NCBI GenBank assembly: GCA_964403325.1
Contig: CAYOFO010000034.1
Coordinates: 1 to 13,998 of the forward strand
DNA from: CAZQNF01 sp964403325
GTDB taxonomy: Bacteria; Patescibacteriota; Patescibacteriia; Magasanikbacterales; GWA2-37-8
DNA: 13,998 bases
Reading direction: 5' to 3'
In this document: in pieces, positions 1 through 7,080 of the stretch
Layout of the letters: every line of letters begins with the position of its first letter
Position numbering within the stretch: the stretch's first letter is position 1
Translations under genes and position numbers: made by a program
Notes under the pieces: model-generated
Seen by the model: the letters and a program-made list of their open reading frames with translations, nothing else
Databases searched by the model: none
Told to the model about the DNA's origin: nothing

Positions 1-194
1 GGAAAACCAAAAGCGAAAGCAGCTCCCAGCGCTAATTGGGTATGGATATACGGGAAATCTGTTTCAGAATTATGGCTATACCACAACCACAGTCCTAACA
101 ACACACCCAGCAAAGAACTTATTATCGCCAAATAAAACCGTGCCCATGTTGCCATGAGCAGGTGTTTAGAATTTTTCCAATCAATTTTTTGCAT
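1..194 (-). CDS. Membrane protein, N-terminal part (runs off the window)
   Basis: An open frame starts at the ATG complementary to 192-194 and runs to the window edge without a stop, giving about 64 residues that begin MQKIDWKNSKHLLMATW. A hydrophobic stretch at about residues 22-41 (LAIISSLLGVLLGLWLW) is a likely membrane segment, and a second begins near the truncated end (LALGAAFAFGF). The start lies 4 bases after the stop of the DUF4349 gene, with AAGG just upstream, so the two are probably co-transcribed and translationally coupled. I do not recognise a family from this fragment. A small multi-pass inner-membrane protein functioning with its DUF4349 neighbour is an inference from adjacency only. 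Confidence 0.6.
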   Translation of the reverse strand, partial: MQKIDWKNSKHLLMATWARFYLAIISSLLGVLLGLWLWYSHNSETDFPYIHTQLALGAAFAFGF

Positions 195-198
195 AACC

Positions 199-1140
199 TT
201 AAGAACGATCACTCGCCTCATGTTTTTTTATATATCGCCAAACCAACCATATTATTCCCCCACCAACTAACACAAGTGGAACATACACTACTATCCAAAT
301 AAGACCATTCACCACAGCTTGACCCACCGCCAGCAAACTCCGGACCGCGTCTTTAAAGACCGCAGAAGGTTTCCAGCTCTGCGTATTTTGCTCCAGCACC
401 GGCAAACTGCGCGGATCAGTGGAAAGATTGAGAGTTAAAGTAGATAAAGCCGCACTTTGGGACAAAAACTTCTGGCGACCTTGCAGCACCTCGATATCAG
501 CCCGGACACGAGTGAGTTCATTTTGCACTGCCAAAATATCGGTGATCGCATTGGCTTTTTTCATTATACCGAGCAACTGACTTTCTGTAGCTTGTAAATT
601 TTTGAGCCGAGCACTGACATCAATAAACTCTTCGGTGATATCATTGCCGTTCGTACTTTCACTCCGTAATTCACCCATTTTTTTGATAGCATTTCTCGCT
701 TCTTCAAACCTGGCGGCTGGTACACGAATAGTGACTGTCCCGACCGGAGCCTCTTCATAGTTATAAATCGTACTATCCGCAATTACACCACCGGCCGCTA
801 GAGTAAAATCACCAATGCTTTTTACAGCTGCTTCGATATTTTTTACAACCACTGACATTTGGCCGGTTCTGATGATCATTCGTTGCTGAGGCATAGTTGC
901 AGAATCCTGCGCTGCAGTGTTATCCATTTTTTGACTGGCCTCATAAGTAACCGGGCCACTATAAGCAATATCTTTTGGTGCCAAGCCAGCATTCGACCCA
1001 TCGGCTAAGCCGCGTAAAGCCATGGGCGGCATCGAAGCCGTAGACAGTTCGTGCATTTTTGATTTTTGTACCACCAAAGCCACTACTGCCACCACTACCA
1101 CAGCACCGATGATACCAACCAGAATATTTTTTTTAAGCAT
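199..1140 (-). CDS. DUF4349 domain-containing membrane protein
   Basis: This 313-residue protein has an N-terminal membrane anchor (about residues 5-27, nearly all I/V/A/L). A low-complexity linker follows, then the DUF4349 core from about residue 87 (RMIIRTGQMSVVVKNIEAAV) to about 245. A second membrane segment lies near 278-302, followed by a basic cytoplasmic tail. The core includes a helical stretch (about 168-225) likely to form a coiled-coil hairpin. The arrangement of two membrane segments around an extracytoplasmic coiled-coil domain is usual for the family, whose biochemical role is not established. It lies downstream of trxA but beyond a terminator, so expression depends on read-through or on a promoter I could not define in the 66-base gap. 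It is followed after 4 bases by a membrane protein gene. The assignment rests on the characteristic core pattern. Confidence 0.85.
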   Translation of the reverse strand: MLKKNILVGIIGAVVVVAVVALVVQKSKMHELSTASMPPMALRGLADGSNAGLAPKDIAYSGPVTYEASQKMDNTAAQDSATMPQQRMIIRTGQMSVVVKNIEAAVKSIGDFTLAAGGVIADSTIYNYEEAPVGTVTIRVPAARFEEARNAIKKMGELRSESTNGNDITEEFIDVSARLKNLQATESQLLGIMKKANAITDILAVQNELTRVRADIEVLQGRQKFLSQSAALSTLTLNLSTDPRSLPVLEQNTQSWKPSAVFKDAVRSLLAVGQAVVNGLIWIVVYVPLVLVGGGIIWLVWRYIKKHEASDRS

Positions 1141-1153
1141 ATAATTGATAATT

Positions 1154-1194
1154 AAAAAACCCGGACACTCTTCTTACTACAGTCAAGCTCCGGG
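1154..1194 (-). terminator. Rho-independent terminator after trxA
   Basis: On the minus strand, CCCGGA (complement of 1189-1194) pairs with TCCGGG (complement of 1160-1165) across a 23-base loop, followed directly by six T (complement of 1154-1159). It ends the trxA transcript and separates it from the DUF4349 gene. The loop is longer than usual, so partial read-through is plausible. Confidence 0.7.
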
Positions 1195-1206
1195 CTGAAA
1201 AAATAA

Positions 1207-1533
1207 TTACGCACCAATATTTTTTTCGATAAATTCTTTCATTTTTTCCTTTTGGGTACCGCCTACCAAAGTATCTACCACCTGACCATTTTTGAAGATC
1301 AGGAAGGTTGGTATGCTCAATACGCCGTATTGCTGTGAAGAATTTGGATTTTCATCAACATTACATTTGCCGATTTTTATTGCCTTACCTTCGTATTCAT
1401 GAGCCAGTGCTTCAATAATTGGTCCCATCAACTGACAAGGTCCACACCATGGCGCCCAAAAATCCACCAACACCGGCACGTCTGACTTTAATACTTCGTC
1501 GTTAAAATTAGCATCTGTAATAATATGTACCAT
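1207..1533 (-). CDS. trxA: Thioredoxin
   Basis: This is a complete 108-residue thioredoxin, the normal size for the family. The active site WCGPC occupies residues 29-33, preceded by the VLVDFWAP strand. The cis-proline needed for substrate binding is Pro75 in SIPTF, followed by the FKNG turn and the GG of the last strand. It reduces protein disulfides in the cytoplasm using a thioredoxin reductase not encoded here. There is one extra cysteine (Cys57) outside the active site. It lies 51 bases downstream of the unknown gene at 1585-2178 with no terminator between them, so it probably belongs to the infB transcript. No clear Shine-Dalgarno sequence precedes the start. A terminator follows it at 1154-1194. 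Confidence 0.97.
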   Translation of the reverse strand: MVHIITDANFNDEVLKSDVPVLVDFWAPWCGPCQLMGPIIEALAHEYEGKAIKIGKCNVDENPNSSQQYGVLSIPTFLIFKNGQVVDTLVGGTQKEKMKEFIEKNIGA

Positions 1534-1584
1534 AGTAATAAAATTAGCAATTATTTAAAAATTTAATTTTTTTCTTTTTTTCTA

Positions 1585-2178
1585 CTAATCGAGGCATCCC
1601 CTAAGATCATTGTTACCTGCCCTATACGGGTTAAACAAATCCTTCCAAAATTTTTCATCAGGATAATCATTTAAAGATTCTAATAATTCTGGAATAAATA
1701 CATTTAAATTAGCTTGAACTTTATCAGATACGGGTTGAAATTCTCTAAGCGCATTTAAAAGACGACTTCTATCTTGATTTTTTAAGGCCAATTTAACTTC
1801 TGCTGACCGAGGATCGGCGAAAAAATGAATCAAACAGTATAATCTGTACCTGAGACTATCAATCTGTACTGAAGGACTTTCAAGCAATTCCCTGTCTAAT
1901 ATAACGGCGGAAAAATGTCTTCTAAGCCCACTCCAATCAAATGATTTTCCCTCTGGTAGAGCAAATCGTTGTTTTAAACAAGTATTTAATTCATCAAAAT
2001 CTTCTCGTGAAATAGCTTTTAAAATTCTCTTACCAAGAGCGGACGAAGTACTTTGCTCATTACCTTCTCCGTATAATAATAAACCCGGACAAACTTCTTG
2101 GATCGCTTCAAAACAATCCCATGACGTATTTACATGCTCAGGATCTCTTGGCGATGGCCGCACTTCTTCGTTTGACAT
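1585..2178 (-). CDS. Uncharacterised 197-aa protein between infB and trxA
   Basis: I do not recognise this soluble protein. It has 197 residues, is rich in charged and Leu residues, and has no signal peptide or membrane segment. The N-terminus (MSNEEVRPSPRDPEHVN) looks disordered. The remainder reads as mostly helical, with an aromatic/Asp-rich C-terminal part (FWKDLFNPYRAGNNDLRGC). It has three cysteines in its N-terminal two-thirds and one near the C-terminus, without a CxxC motif. It begins 16 bases after the infB stop with no terminator between them and is followed by trxA, so it is likely an operon member expressed with a translation factor. No Shine-Dalgarno sequence is evident upstream of the ATG. 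Coding status is supported by the long undisturbed frame, its tight fit between two real genes, and the absence of a competing frame. Confidence 0.75.
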   Translation of the reverse strand: MSNEEVRPSPRDPEHVNTSWDCFEAIQEVCPGLLLYGEGNEQSTSSALGKRILKAISREDFDELNTCLKQRFALPEGKSFDWSGLRRHFSAVILDRELLESPSVQIDSLRYRLYCLIHFFADPRSAEVKLALKNQDRSRLLNALREFQPVSDKVQANLNVFIPELLESLNDYPDEKFWKDLFNPYRAGNNDLRGCLD

Positions 2179-2194
2179 AATTTAAAATTAATTT

Positions 2195-4213
2195 TTAATT
2201 TAAAACAAGTTTCTTCACTTTCTTTTCTTCTTTATACGCCTCAAACACATCCCCGACTTCAATTTTGGTTTTGCCTTCAAAGTGCACGCCGCATTCACTG
2301 CCGCCCGGCACTTCGTTTACAGCTTGTTTACCACTCTGCAGCTGGGAAAGCTTGCCAAGACCAATCGTATCTTTGCCGCGGCGAATACGAACTTTGCAGT
2401 CTTTTTGCAATTTACCATTCTCAACACGACCACCGACAATCATGCTACTGCGATCGGTGCGGAAAATAGCCAACACCTTAAATATACCAAGCTCAGTGGT
2501 CACCAGTTCTGGATTCAAAATTTTCTCAAGTTCGTCGCGTACGCGGTTCAAAAGATCATAAATAACTTTAAACTGTTCAAACCGCACGCCGCTTTTCTGA
2601 ATCAGCTCGTTGGCGATTGGGGTAGTGATGACGTTAAAACCAAATATAATGGCGCTGGTGGTTTCAGCGAGCGTTACATCGTCAGCCATAATGTTGCCAA
2701 GACCTTTGCGTACCACTTTGACCGTAGCGTCATCGCTCTGAATGCGCTCAAGCGAACCGATCACAGCTTCGAGCGATCCCAACGTATCGGCTTTGACGAG
2801 AACATTGAGCACCTGCTTGTTGGCTTCATCTTCGGCCGAGACAGTTGGCGATAAGACTTTTTGCTCGGCACCGGTTTGCTCGGTGCGCTTGGTTTTAAGA
2901 TTGACCATTTTGGATACACCTTCCTGGGACAGGTCAAGGATATCCCCCACTTGTGGAGCAACCTTAAACCCTAAAATACGGACCGGCGTACTCGGTCCAG
3001 CGGCTGGAATAGTTTCGGCGCGATAATTTTTGAGAGCACGCACTTTGCCATAGATTTCACCATTCACCACGAGCGCGTCACCGGTGCGGAGTGTACCAGT
3101 TTGCACCAAAACAGTTACCACCGGACCTTCGCCTTTATCAACCCGGGCTTCAATAACTGTACCAGCGGCTGCTCGACCTGGATCTGCGATAATAGTTTCG
3201 GCGTGAACATCGGCAACAATAAGAAGATTGTCGAGTAATTTATCGATATTTACATTATCTTTAGCGGAAATAGCGACAAATGGGGTTTCACCACCCCATT
3301 CTTCAGGAATTATATTATAATTGCCGAGCTCACCTTTGACTCGCTCAATATCGGCGGCTGGTTTATCGATTTTATTGATAGCTACAACCAGCGGTAATTT
3401 GGCGGCTTTGATAATATTGATGGCTTCGACAGTTTGCGGCTTCACCCCATCGTCAGCGGCCACCACCAAAATAGCCATGTCGGCCACTTTAGCCCCACGA
3501 CTGCGCATCACGGTAAAAGCTTCGTGACCAGGAGTGTCGATAAAGGTAAGCGGTGATTCTTTTTTGGTTTTGGGATTTTTCCATTTTACCTGGTAGGCAC
3601 CGATATGCTGGGTAATACCCCCAGCTTCGCCAGCCACCACATTGGTACTGCGAATAGTGTCGAGTAACTTGGTTTTGCCGTGATCTACATGGCCCATAAC
3701 TACAATAACCGGCGGACGCTCTACGCCGCTTTTTTCGTGCATCGCCTGTTGCAGCCTCTCCACATGTTCGTTGGCCACACTTTCGGCCTGGTCGCTTTGG
3801 GCTTCCTCTACCTTAAAACCTAATTCCTCGGCCATAATAACAGCCGAGTTATAATCGATATTTTGGTTTTGACTGGCCAAAATACCATTTTTCATGAGCT
3901 CCAAAATAAGTTTGTTGGTAGCCAAACCTAAAATCTCAGACAGTTGTTTGACCGTCAGTTTGGGCGGAATTTTAACGGTCTGACCACTGCTTTGTCGGGC
4001 CTGCTTTTCGAGTTCGCGTTGTTTTTCGCGCTCGAGGCGTTCGCGATCTTCGAGAATAAATTTGATACGGCGCCATTCTTTTTTGATTTGCTGAGCTACC
4101 CGATCATCTACTTTGACCGCCCGCGCACCAATATCAAAACCAAATTCCGGCAACACTTGTAACAGTTTTTGTGGATGAACACTCAATTGTCGAGCCAGTT
4201 CGGAAACATTCAT
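2195..4213 (-). CDS. infB: Translation initiation factor IF-2
   Basis: IF-2 is the GTPase that places fMet-tRNA on the 30S subunit and promotes 50S joining. From the start chosen here the protein has 672 residues, short for a bacterial IF-2 because the N-terminal extension is reduced. Order of parts: an IF2_N-type module (1-48), a charged helix (49-77), a second IF2_N module (about 81-137), then the G domain with G1 GHVDHGKT (174-181), G3 DTPGH (226-230), G4 NKID (280-283) and SAK for G5. Beta-barrel domain II and the C-terminal fMet-tRNA-binding domain follow. I chose the ATG complementary to 4211-4213 (MNVSELARQL, the standard IF-2 beginning). The in-frame ATG at 4264 is rejected because it lies upstream of the -10 box at 4244-4249. 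There is no Shine-Dalgarno sequence. It is the first gene of a minus-strand operon. Confidence 0.98.
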   Translation of the reverse strand: MNVSELARQLSVHPQKLLQVLPEFGFDIGARAVKVDDRVAQQIKKEWRRIKFILEDRERLEREKQRELEKQARQSSGQTVKIPPKLTVKQLSEILGLATNKLILELMKNGILASQNQNIDYNSAVIMAEELGFKVEEAQSDQAESVANEHVERLQQAMHEKSGVERPPVIVVMGHVDHGKTKLLDTIRSTNVVAGEAGGITQHIGAYQVKWKNPKTKKESPLTFIDTPGHEAFTVMRSRGAKVADMAILVVAADDGVKPQTVEAINIIKAAKLPLVVAINKIDKPAADIERVKGELGNYNIIPEEWGGETPFVAISAKDNVNIDKLLDNLLIVADVHAETIIADPGRAAAGTVIEARVDKGEGPVVTVLVQTGTLRTGDALVVNGEIYGKVRALKNYRAETIPAAGPSTPVRILGFKVAPQVGDILDLSQEGVSKMVNLKTKRTEQTGAEQKVLSPTVSAEDEANKQVLNVLVKADTLGSLEAVIGSLERIQSDDATVKVVRKGLGNIMADDVTLAETTSAIIFGFNVITTPIANELIQKSGVRFEQFKVIYDLLNRVRDELEKILNPELVTTELGIFKVLAIFRTDRSSMIVGGRVENGKLQKDCKVRIRRGKDTIGLGKLSQLQSGKQAVNEVPGGSECGVHFEGKTKIEVGDVFEAYKEEKKVKKLVLN

Positions 4214-4243
4214 AATGAAATAACTTGCGTAAATAATAGTGTT

Positions 4244-4272
4244 AGTATACCCAAAAAGATGCAATCGGTCAA
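4244..4272 (-). promoter_or_regulatory. infB promoter
   Basis: Reading the minus strand, the -35 TTGACC (complement of 4267-4272) and the -10 TATACT (complement of 4244-4249) are separated by exactly 17 bases. Transcription would begin near 4237, leaving a leader of about 24 bases before the infB ATG. It fixes the infB start and is the best promoter match in the window. Confidence 0.85.
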
Positions 4273-4356
4273 ATAAAAAACTTGTTTAAAGTATTGAGCA
4301 TATAGTATTCAGTATCAGGGTTTCAGTGGTTAGATTTTAGGTGTTGAGTTTGAATT

Positions 4357-4540
4357 ATGAATTAAGTATCTGGTATTGAGTATTGAGGTGGGAGCTTTTA
4401 GCTGTGAGCTGTGAGGAAACTTGCCGTCGATTGTTTTATGTTTTAACGCCCGCCAATAGGCGAGTCACTTCGTTCCTAACTATGACAAAGAGTAAATAAG
4501 TTCACCCCTAACAGCTAAAAGCTCATGCCTAAAAGCTTAA
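4357..4540 (+). repeat. Dispersed repeat element, copy 1 (inverted relative to copy 2)
   Basis: This stretch is repeated in reverse orientation at 13831-13998, with high identity over about 170 bases apart from a short duplication (near 4371-4384) and a few substitutions. Inside it, GAGCTTTTAGCTGT (4392-4405) and ACAGCTAAAAGCTC (4511-4524) are perfect 14-base inverted repeats around a core of 105 bases, and the core holds the small palindrome CGCC-AATA-GGCG. There is no open reading frame of note. The form is that of a miniature inverted-repeat element or a large REP-like intergenic element; no target-site duplication was identified. It fills most of the 4264-4580 gap together with degenerate AT-rich words such as GTATTGAG. 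Confidence 0.8.
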
Positions 4541-4581
4541 AAAAACTTGTATTTGACACTTGAATTTAAACTAAATCCCCC

Positions 4582-4610
4582 TTTACGCTTGTGACAAAAA
4601 ATGGGATAAT
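4582..4610 (+). promoter_or_regulatory. Probable promoter of the coiled-coil gene
   Basis: TTTACG (4582-4587), 17 bases, then GATAAT (4605-4610). It would start transcription about 110 bases before the ATG at 4725. It is a moderate match to a sigma-70-type promoter. Confidence 0.5.
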
Positions 4611-4692
4611 AGACTCCATTCCTCCTAAAAATAGTTCGTTATTTATACCCGTGTCTGGGTTAGAAATTTTGAATCTTCAGCACGCGCCTCAA

Positions 4693-4706
4693 TCTCACTA
4701 GTGAGA
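4693..4706. promoter_or_regulatory. 14-base perfect palindrome in the 5' region of the coiled-coil gene
   Basis: TCTCACTAGTGAGA is a perfect dyad lying between the predicted promoter and the start codon at 4725, 18 bases before the ATG. It could be an operator or a small RNA hairpin; the sequence alone cannot decide. Confidence 0.35.
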
Positions 4707-4724
4707 CAATAATTTTCACACTTT

Positions 4725-5126
4725 ATGTCTAAACCAACACTAACTATAAAAATGGTAAAACCGAAAAAAGCTACTCTCCAATCGCAAATCACTGACCTCG
4801 TGGAAATGGCAGGATTTATTAAAGACAACATGGTCATGAAGAGCGAATTCGAAGAATTCAAAACTGAAATGTATGAATTCAAAAACGAAATGGAACAATT
4901 TCGCCTGGAAACACAAGGTGAATTTCGTCTCATTCACCAGGAAATAACAGAAATAAAGCAAGCGCTTGACCGCTTGGAAAAACGTACACAGGAAGATGCT
5001 GATGCCACGGCTGCCGAAGTTTTGCGTCTCAAAAAACGAGTAGCTGCGCTCGAACAAGCTCTGCTGGAACTCCAAAAAAAGACTTCGTCCCAAGCAAATT
5101 ATCTACCATCAACGAGCGCAACATAG
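4725..5126 (+). CDS. Small coiled-coil protein
   Basis: This 133-residue protein is highly charged (E/K/Q/R) with no cysteine, signal peptide or membrane segment. Residues about 30-118 show heptad-like spacing of hydrophobics: repeated phenylalanines at 42-60 (FEEFKTEMYEFKNEMEQF), then leucine/valine heptads at 80-115 (LRLKKRVAALEQALLELQKK). This indicates a long parallel or hairpin coiled coil. The tail is short and Ser/Thr-rich. A second in-frame ATG at 4752 (MVKPKK) is an alternative start. Small coiled-coil proteins of this type are common in CPR genomes; no specific function can be assigned. It has its own predicted promoter (4582-4610) and sits directly before the lipoprotein cluster, separated by about 112 bases, with a different predicted promoter for the next gene. 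Confidence 0.75.
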   Translation: MSKPTLTIKMVKPKKATLQSQITDLVEMAGFIKDNMVMKSEFEEFKTEMYEFKNEMEQFRLETQGEFRLIHQEITEIKQALDRLEKRTQEDADATAAEVLRLKKRVAALEQALLELQKKTSSQANYLPSTSAT

Positions 5127-5143
5127 TACTAAAAAGCAAAAAA

Positions 5144-5159
5144 CGTATTGGACGATACG
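5144..5159. other. Short hairpin with A-tract after the coiled-coil gene
   Basis: CGTAT (5144-5148) and ATACG (5155-5159) enclose TGGACG. The run of A lies on the 5' side (5138-5143), so it resembles a terminator only for minus-strand transcription, where no gene is evident. It has no T-tract on the plus strand. Confidence 0.3.
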
Positions 5160-5166
5160 GTAGTGG

Positions 5167-5194
5167 TTGACAAAAAACTGCTTTAGCGTAGTTT
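5167..5194 (+). promoter_or_regulatory. Promoter of the lipoprotein tandem cluster
   Basis: A perfect -35 TTGACA (5167-5172), a 16-base spacer and TAGTTT (5189-5194). It lies 45 bases upstream of the ATG at 5239 and probably also serves the gene at 5772, which has no promoter of its own that I can see. Confidence 0.6.
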
Positions 5195-5238
5195 ACCTGT
5201 GAGTTTAAACCCTATCTATTCTCTAAAAACAAAACTTT

Positions 5239-5694
5239 ATGCGCGAGGGATTTAATTTTAGTCTAGCCCTATTATTAACCGGGCAAATGGCCTGTGGCCC
5301 AGAAAATCTTACTTCGCAAACCGATTTACCAAAACCAAATAATCCTCCCCAACTTTCATCGTGTTCAGTGGAAATACAAGATTTTGTAACTGCAGCTTCA
5401 CCACACGATGTGGTATGCAGCTGGGCGCCTTGGGACAAACCCCTAGAAAGTGTTAATTGCACATCTTTAAATACAGCAGCACTCTCAGACGGACTATGCG
5501 TAGTCGATTGTAACGCAAATCATACCATAGGCATAAAAAAAGATTCGGGGATACTCCATGTTTTTGATCCTGACGTCGATTCATCCGGGGGGATACAAGG
5601 AAAAGAACACGCTTCTTCGGAAGGAAGATACTACCCAGCAGCTTACTGCCAAACCACACCTTCAGCACTGACCAAAGAGGCTAAGGGAAAATAA
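5239..5694 (+). CDS. Probable lipoprotein, tandem family member 1
   Basis: This 151-residue protein has a short hydrophobic leader (MREGFNFSLALLLTGQMAC, Cys19 as the probable lipidation site) followed by GPEN, as in member 2. The -3 position is Gln, so the lipobox is imperfect. The mature part shares a pattern with the genes at 5772 and 6369: Cys, two residues, then an acidic/hydrophobic/Gln run (EIQDF), about 14 residues, Cys-x-Trp, then three or more further Cys (NC, LCVVDC). The C-terminal third is divergent and His/Asp/Ser-rich. Even numbers of conserved Cys in the exported part suggest disulfides. Function is unknown; a cell-surface role is inferred. Instead of an upstream Shine-Dalgarno sequence, the purine block GAGGGA lies just inside the coding region, as in its paralogues. 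Confidence 0.7.
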   Translation: MREGFNFSLALLLTGQMACGPENLTSQTDLPKPNNPPQLSSCSVEIQDFVTAASPHDVVCSWAPWDKPLESVNCTSLNTAALSDGLCVVDCNANHTIGIKKDSGILHVFDPDVDSSGGIQGKEHASSEGRYYPAAYCQTTPSALTKEAKGK

Positions 5695-5771
5695 TTAAAC
5701 CTAAAAAACTAAGGATTACGTAATATAAGCCTTAAATAGAACTGTTTTATTTTTAAACACCACCCACAACT

Positions 5772-6188
5772 ATGGAAGGATTTAGACCTGGATTACGAGC
5801 ATTGATCGGCGTGTTCGCCCTCGAAACCGCTGGTTGCGGCCCCGAAAATACTGGTTCGTCCGCTATTCCATCTCCCGCACAGCCCAACCCATGTTCTCCA
5901 GATATCCAAAATTTTATCGCCGACAATCAAACGCAAGATACTTTGTGTATTTGGGATTATTCGGGTAGCCAAATTCAAATTAGATGTACTTTTGTTACCC
6001 CCACCACAAACGAGGATGGACAATGTGCGGTCAACTGCACAGCCAACAAAGGAAAGCAAACCGGTAGCGATACTCTCATTATTAGCCTGCCAACTATACA
6101 AAACAATGCTTTGAGCGGACAAGGAACATTCGATCGCAGCACCGGAACAAAACACTTGGGAATAGCTCCTACGGTTTGCGCAAAATAA
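5772..6188 (+). CDS. Probable lipoprotein, tandem family member 2
   Basis: This 138-residue protein begins MEGFRPGLRALIGVFALETAGC, with Cys22 as the probable lipidation site, followed by GPEN as in member 1. The family pattern is clear: PCSPDIQNF, 14 residues later C-I-W, then Cys in RCTF, QCAVNC, and a final VCAK at the C-terminus. The NNALSGQGTF motif matches DNTLSGQGRL of the gene at 6369. Its first 17 coding bases are identical to those of 6369. No Shine-Dalgarno sequence precedes the start. It is 77 bases downstream of member 1 and may be co-transcribed with it. Function is unknown; it is probably an exported, disulfide-stabilised surface protein. Confidence 0.72.
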   Translation: MEGFRPGLRALIGVFALETAGCGPENTGSSAIPSPAQPNPCSPDIQNFIADNQTQDTLCIWDYSGSQIQIRCTFVTPTTNEDGQCAVNCTANKGKQTGSDTLIISLPTIQNNALSGQGTFDRSTGTKHLGIAPTVCAK

Positions 6189-6296
6189 CCCCTCTATACT
6201 TTACCATACTCATTTTTTCCACCCACTCCACACTCCAAGCGCATCAACCAAACTCTCTATATCCCAACCGCCTACCAAATAATGCGTCAAAGACTA

Positions 6297-6325
6297 TTGA
6301 CAAAATTCTATTTTATGCTTAGTAT
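6297..6325 (+). promoter_or_regulatory. Promoter of lipoprotein member 3
   Basis: TTGACA (6297-6302), a 17-base spacer and TAGTAT (6320-6325), about 44 bases before the ATG at 6369. It is a near-consensus sigma-70-type promoter. Confidence 0.7.
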
Positions 6326-6351
6326 ATAAAATTAAAGATTTTTAATTTTAT
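6326..6351 (+). promoter_or_regulatory. AT-only hairpin at the expected transcript 5' end
   Basis: ATAAAATTAAA (6326-6336) pairs perfectly with TTTAATTTTAT (6341-6351) around GATT, immediately after the -10 box. In RNA it would form a weak 11-bp stem close to the 5' end of the 6369 transcript; as DNA it is an easily melted dyad. Confidence 0.45.
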
Positions 6352-6368
6352 ATTTAATACGCAACTCT

Positions 6369-6845
6369 ATGGAAGGATTTAGACCCAATCCAAATAAACT
6401 TGGACTTATGAGCGCGCTTATTTTTAGCGCTGCTTGTGGTGCTGAAAGCCCAGATACTTCAAACACACGACCGACCACTCCAGAACAACCAAGCATTTTC
6501 TGCCCCGCCGATGTACAACAATTTTTAAACAATGTTCAACCCGATACCGTCTTATGCGACTGGAACCAAGATGGATATAACCAAATTAGTGCTTTATGCA
6601 CTTCTATAAACGACACGAGCAGTGTTGCCACAGGATGTGAGAAGACTTGCAATACTGGTCGTCAAGGAAAAGGTGGAGCAGACATCATAAAAATTAATCA
6701 AATTACTGTTAAAGATAACACCCTCAGCGGACAAGGAAGATTGTTGAGAAACGCTGGAATGATAATAGATTGGGGCGTAGGTGACACCACCTGCACCAAG
6801 ACATCCAACCTAAAGGCTGATTCTGAAAAAAAATCAGAAAAATAA
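6369..6845 (+). CDS. Probable lipoprotein, tandem family member 3
   Basis: This 158-residue protein begins MEGFRPNPNKLGLMSALIFSAAC (Cys23, followed by GAESPDTS). It carries the family pattern: FCPADVQQF, then C-D-W, further Cys in LCTS, GCEKTC, and a late TTCTK. DNTLSGQG near residue 118 matches the gene at 5772. A Lys/Glu-rich tail follows the last Cys. An in-frame ATG at residue 14 (6408) would remove the conserved MEGF start, so it is not preferred. It has its own promoter (6297-6325) and a terminator at 6917-6945, making it an independent transcription unit. Function is unknown. The similarity to its neighbours indicates tandem duplication followed by strong divergence. Confidence 0.73.
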   Translation: MEGFRPNPNKLGLMSALIFSAACGAESPDTSNTRPTTPEQPSIFCPADVQQFLNNVQPDTVLCDWNQDGYNQISALCTSINDTSSVATGCEKTCNTGRQGKGGADIIKINQITVKDNTLSGQGRLLRNAGMIIDWGVGDTTCTKTSNLKADSEKKSEK

Positions 6846-6916
6846 ACTTGACTCTGCAGCCAGTCTCAAACGTGTTACCCAGTTCATACTAAAAACAACT
6901 TATTCGCATACACTCA

Positions 6917-6945
6917 TAAAACAGCTGAATAGCTGTTTTATTTTT
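6917..6945 (+). terminator. Terminator after lipoprotein member 3
   Basis: TAAAACAGCT and AGCTGTTTTA form a perfect 10-bp stem around GAAT, ending in a T-rich run (TATTTTT). It closes the transcript of the 6369 gene and is the first clear terminator of the cluster. Confidence 0.85.
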
Positions 6946-7080
6946 GCTTATTTTATCTAAAAACCCTAAACATTGACGACCACAACTATTTTGTGTCAAG
7001 CTAAAAAAGCTCTCTTAAAAAAGAAGGTAAAATCATAAACATATTTTTTATTTTTAACCGTAAACTCTATAAGAGAAGGT

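Noticed and set aside
4214..4264. Extended IF-2 start at 4264
   Set aside because: The extension lies over the -10 box and spacer of the infB promoter, and the standard IF-2 start MNVSELARQL is found at 4213.
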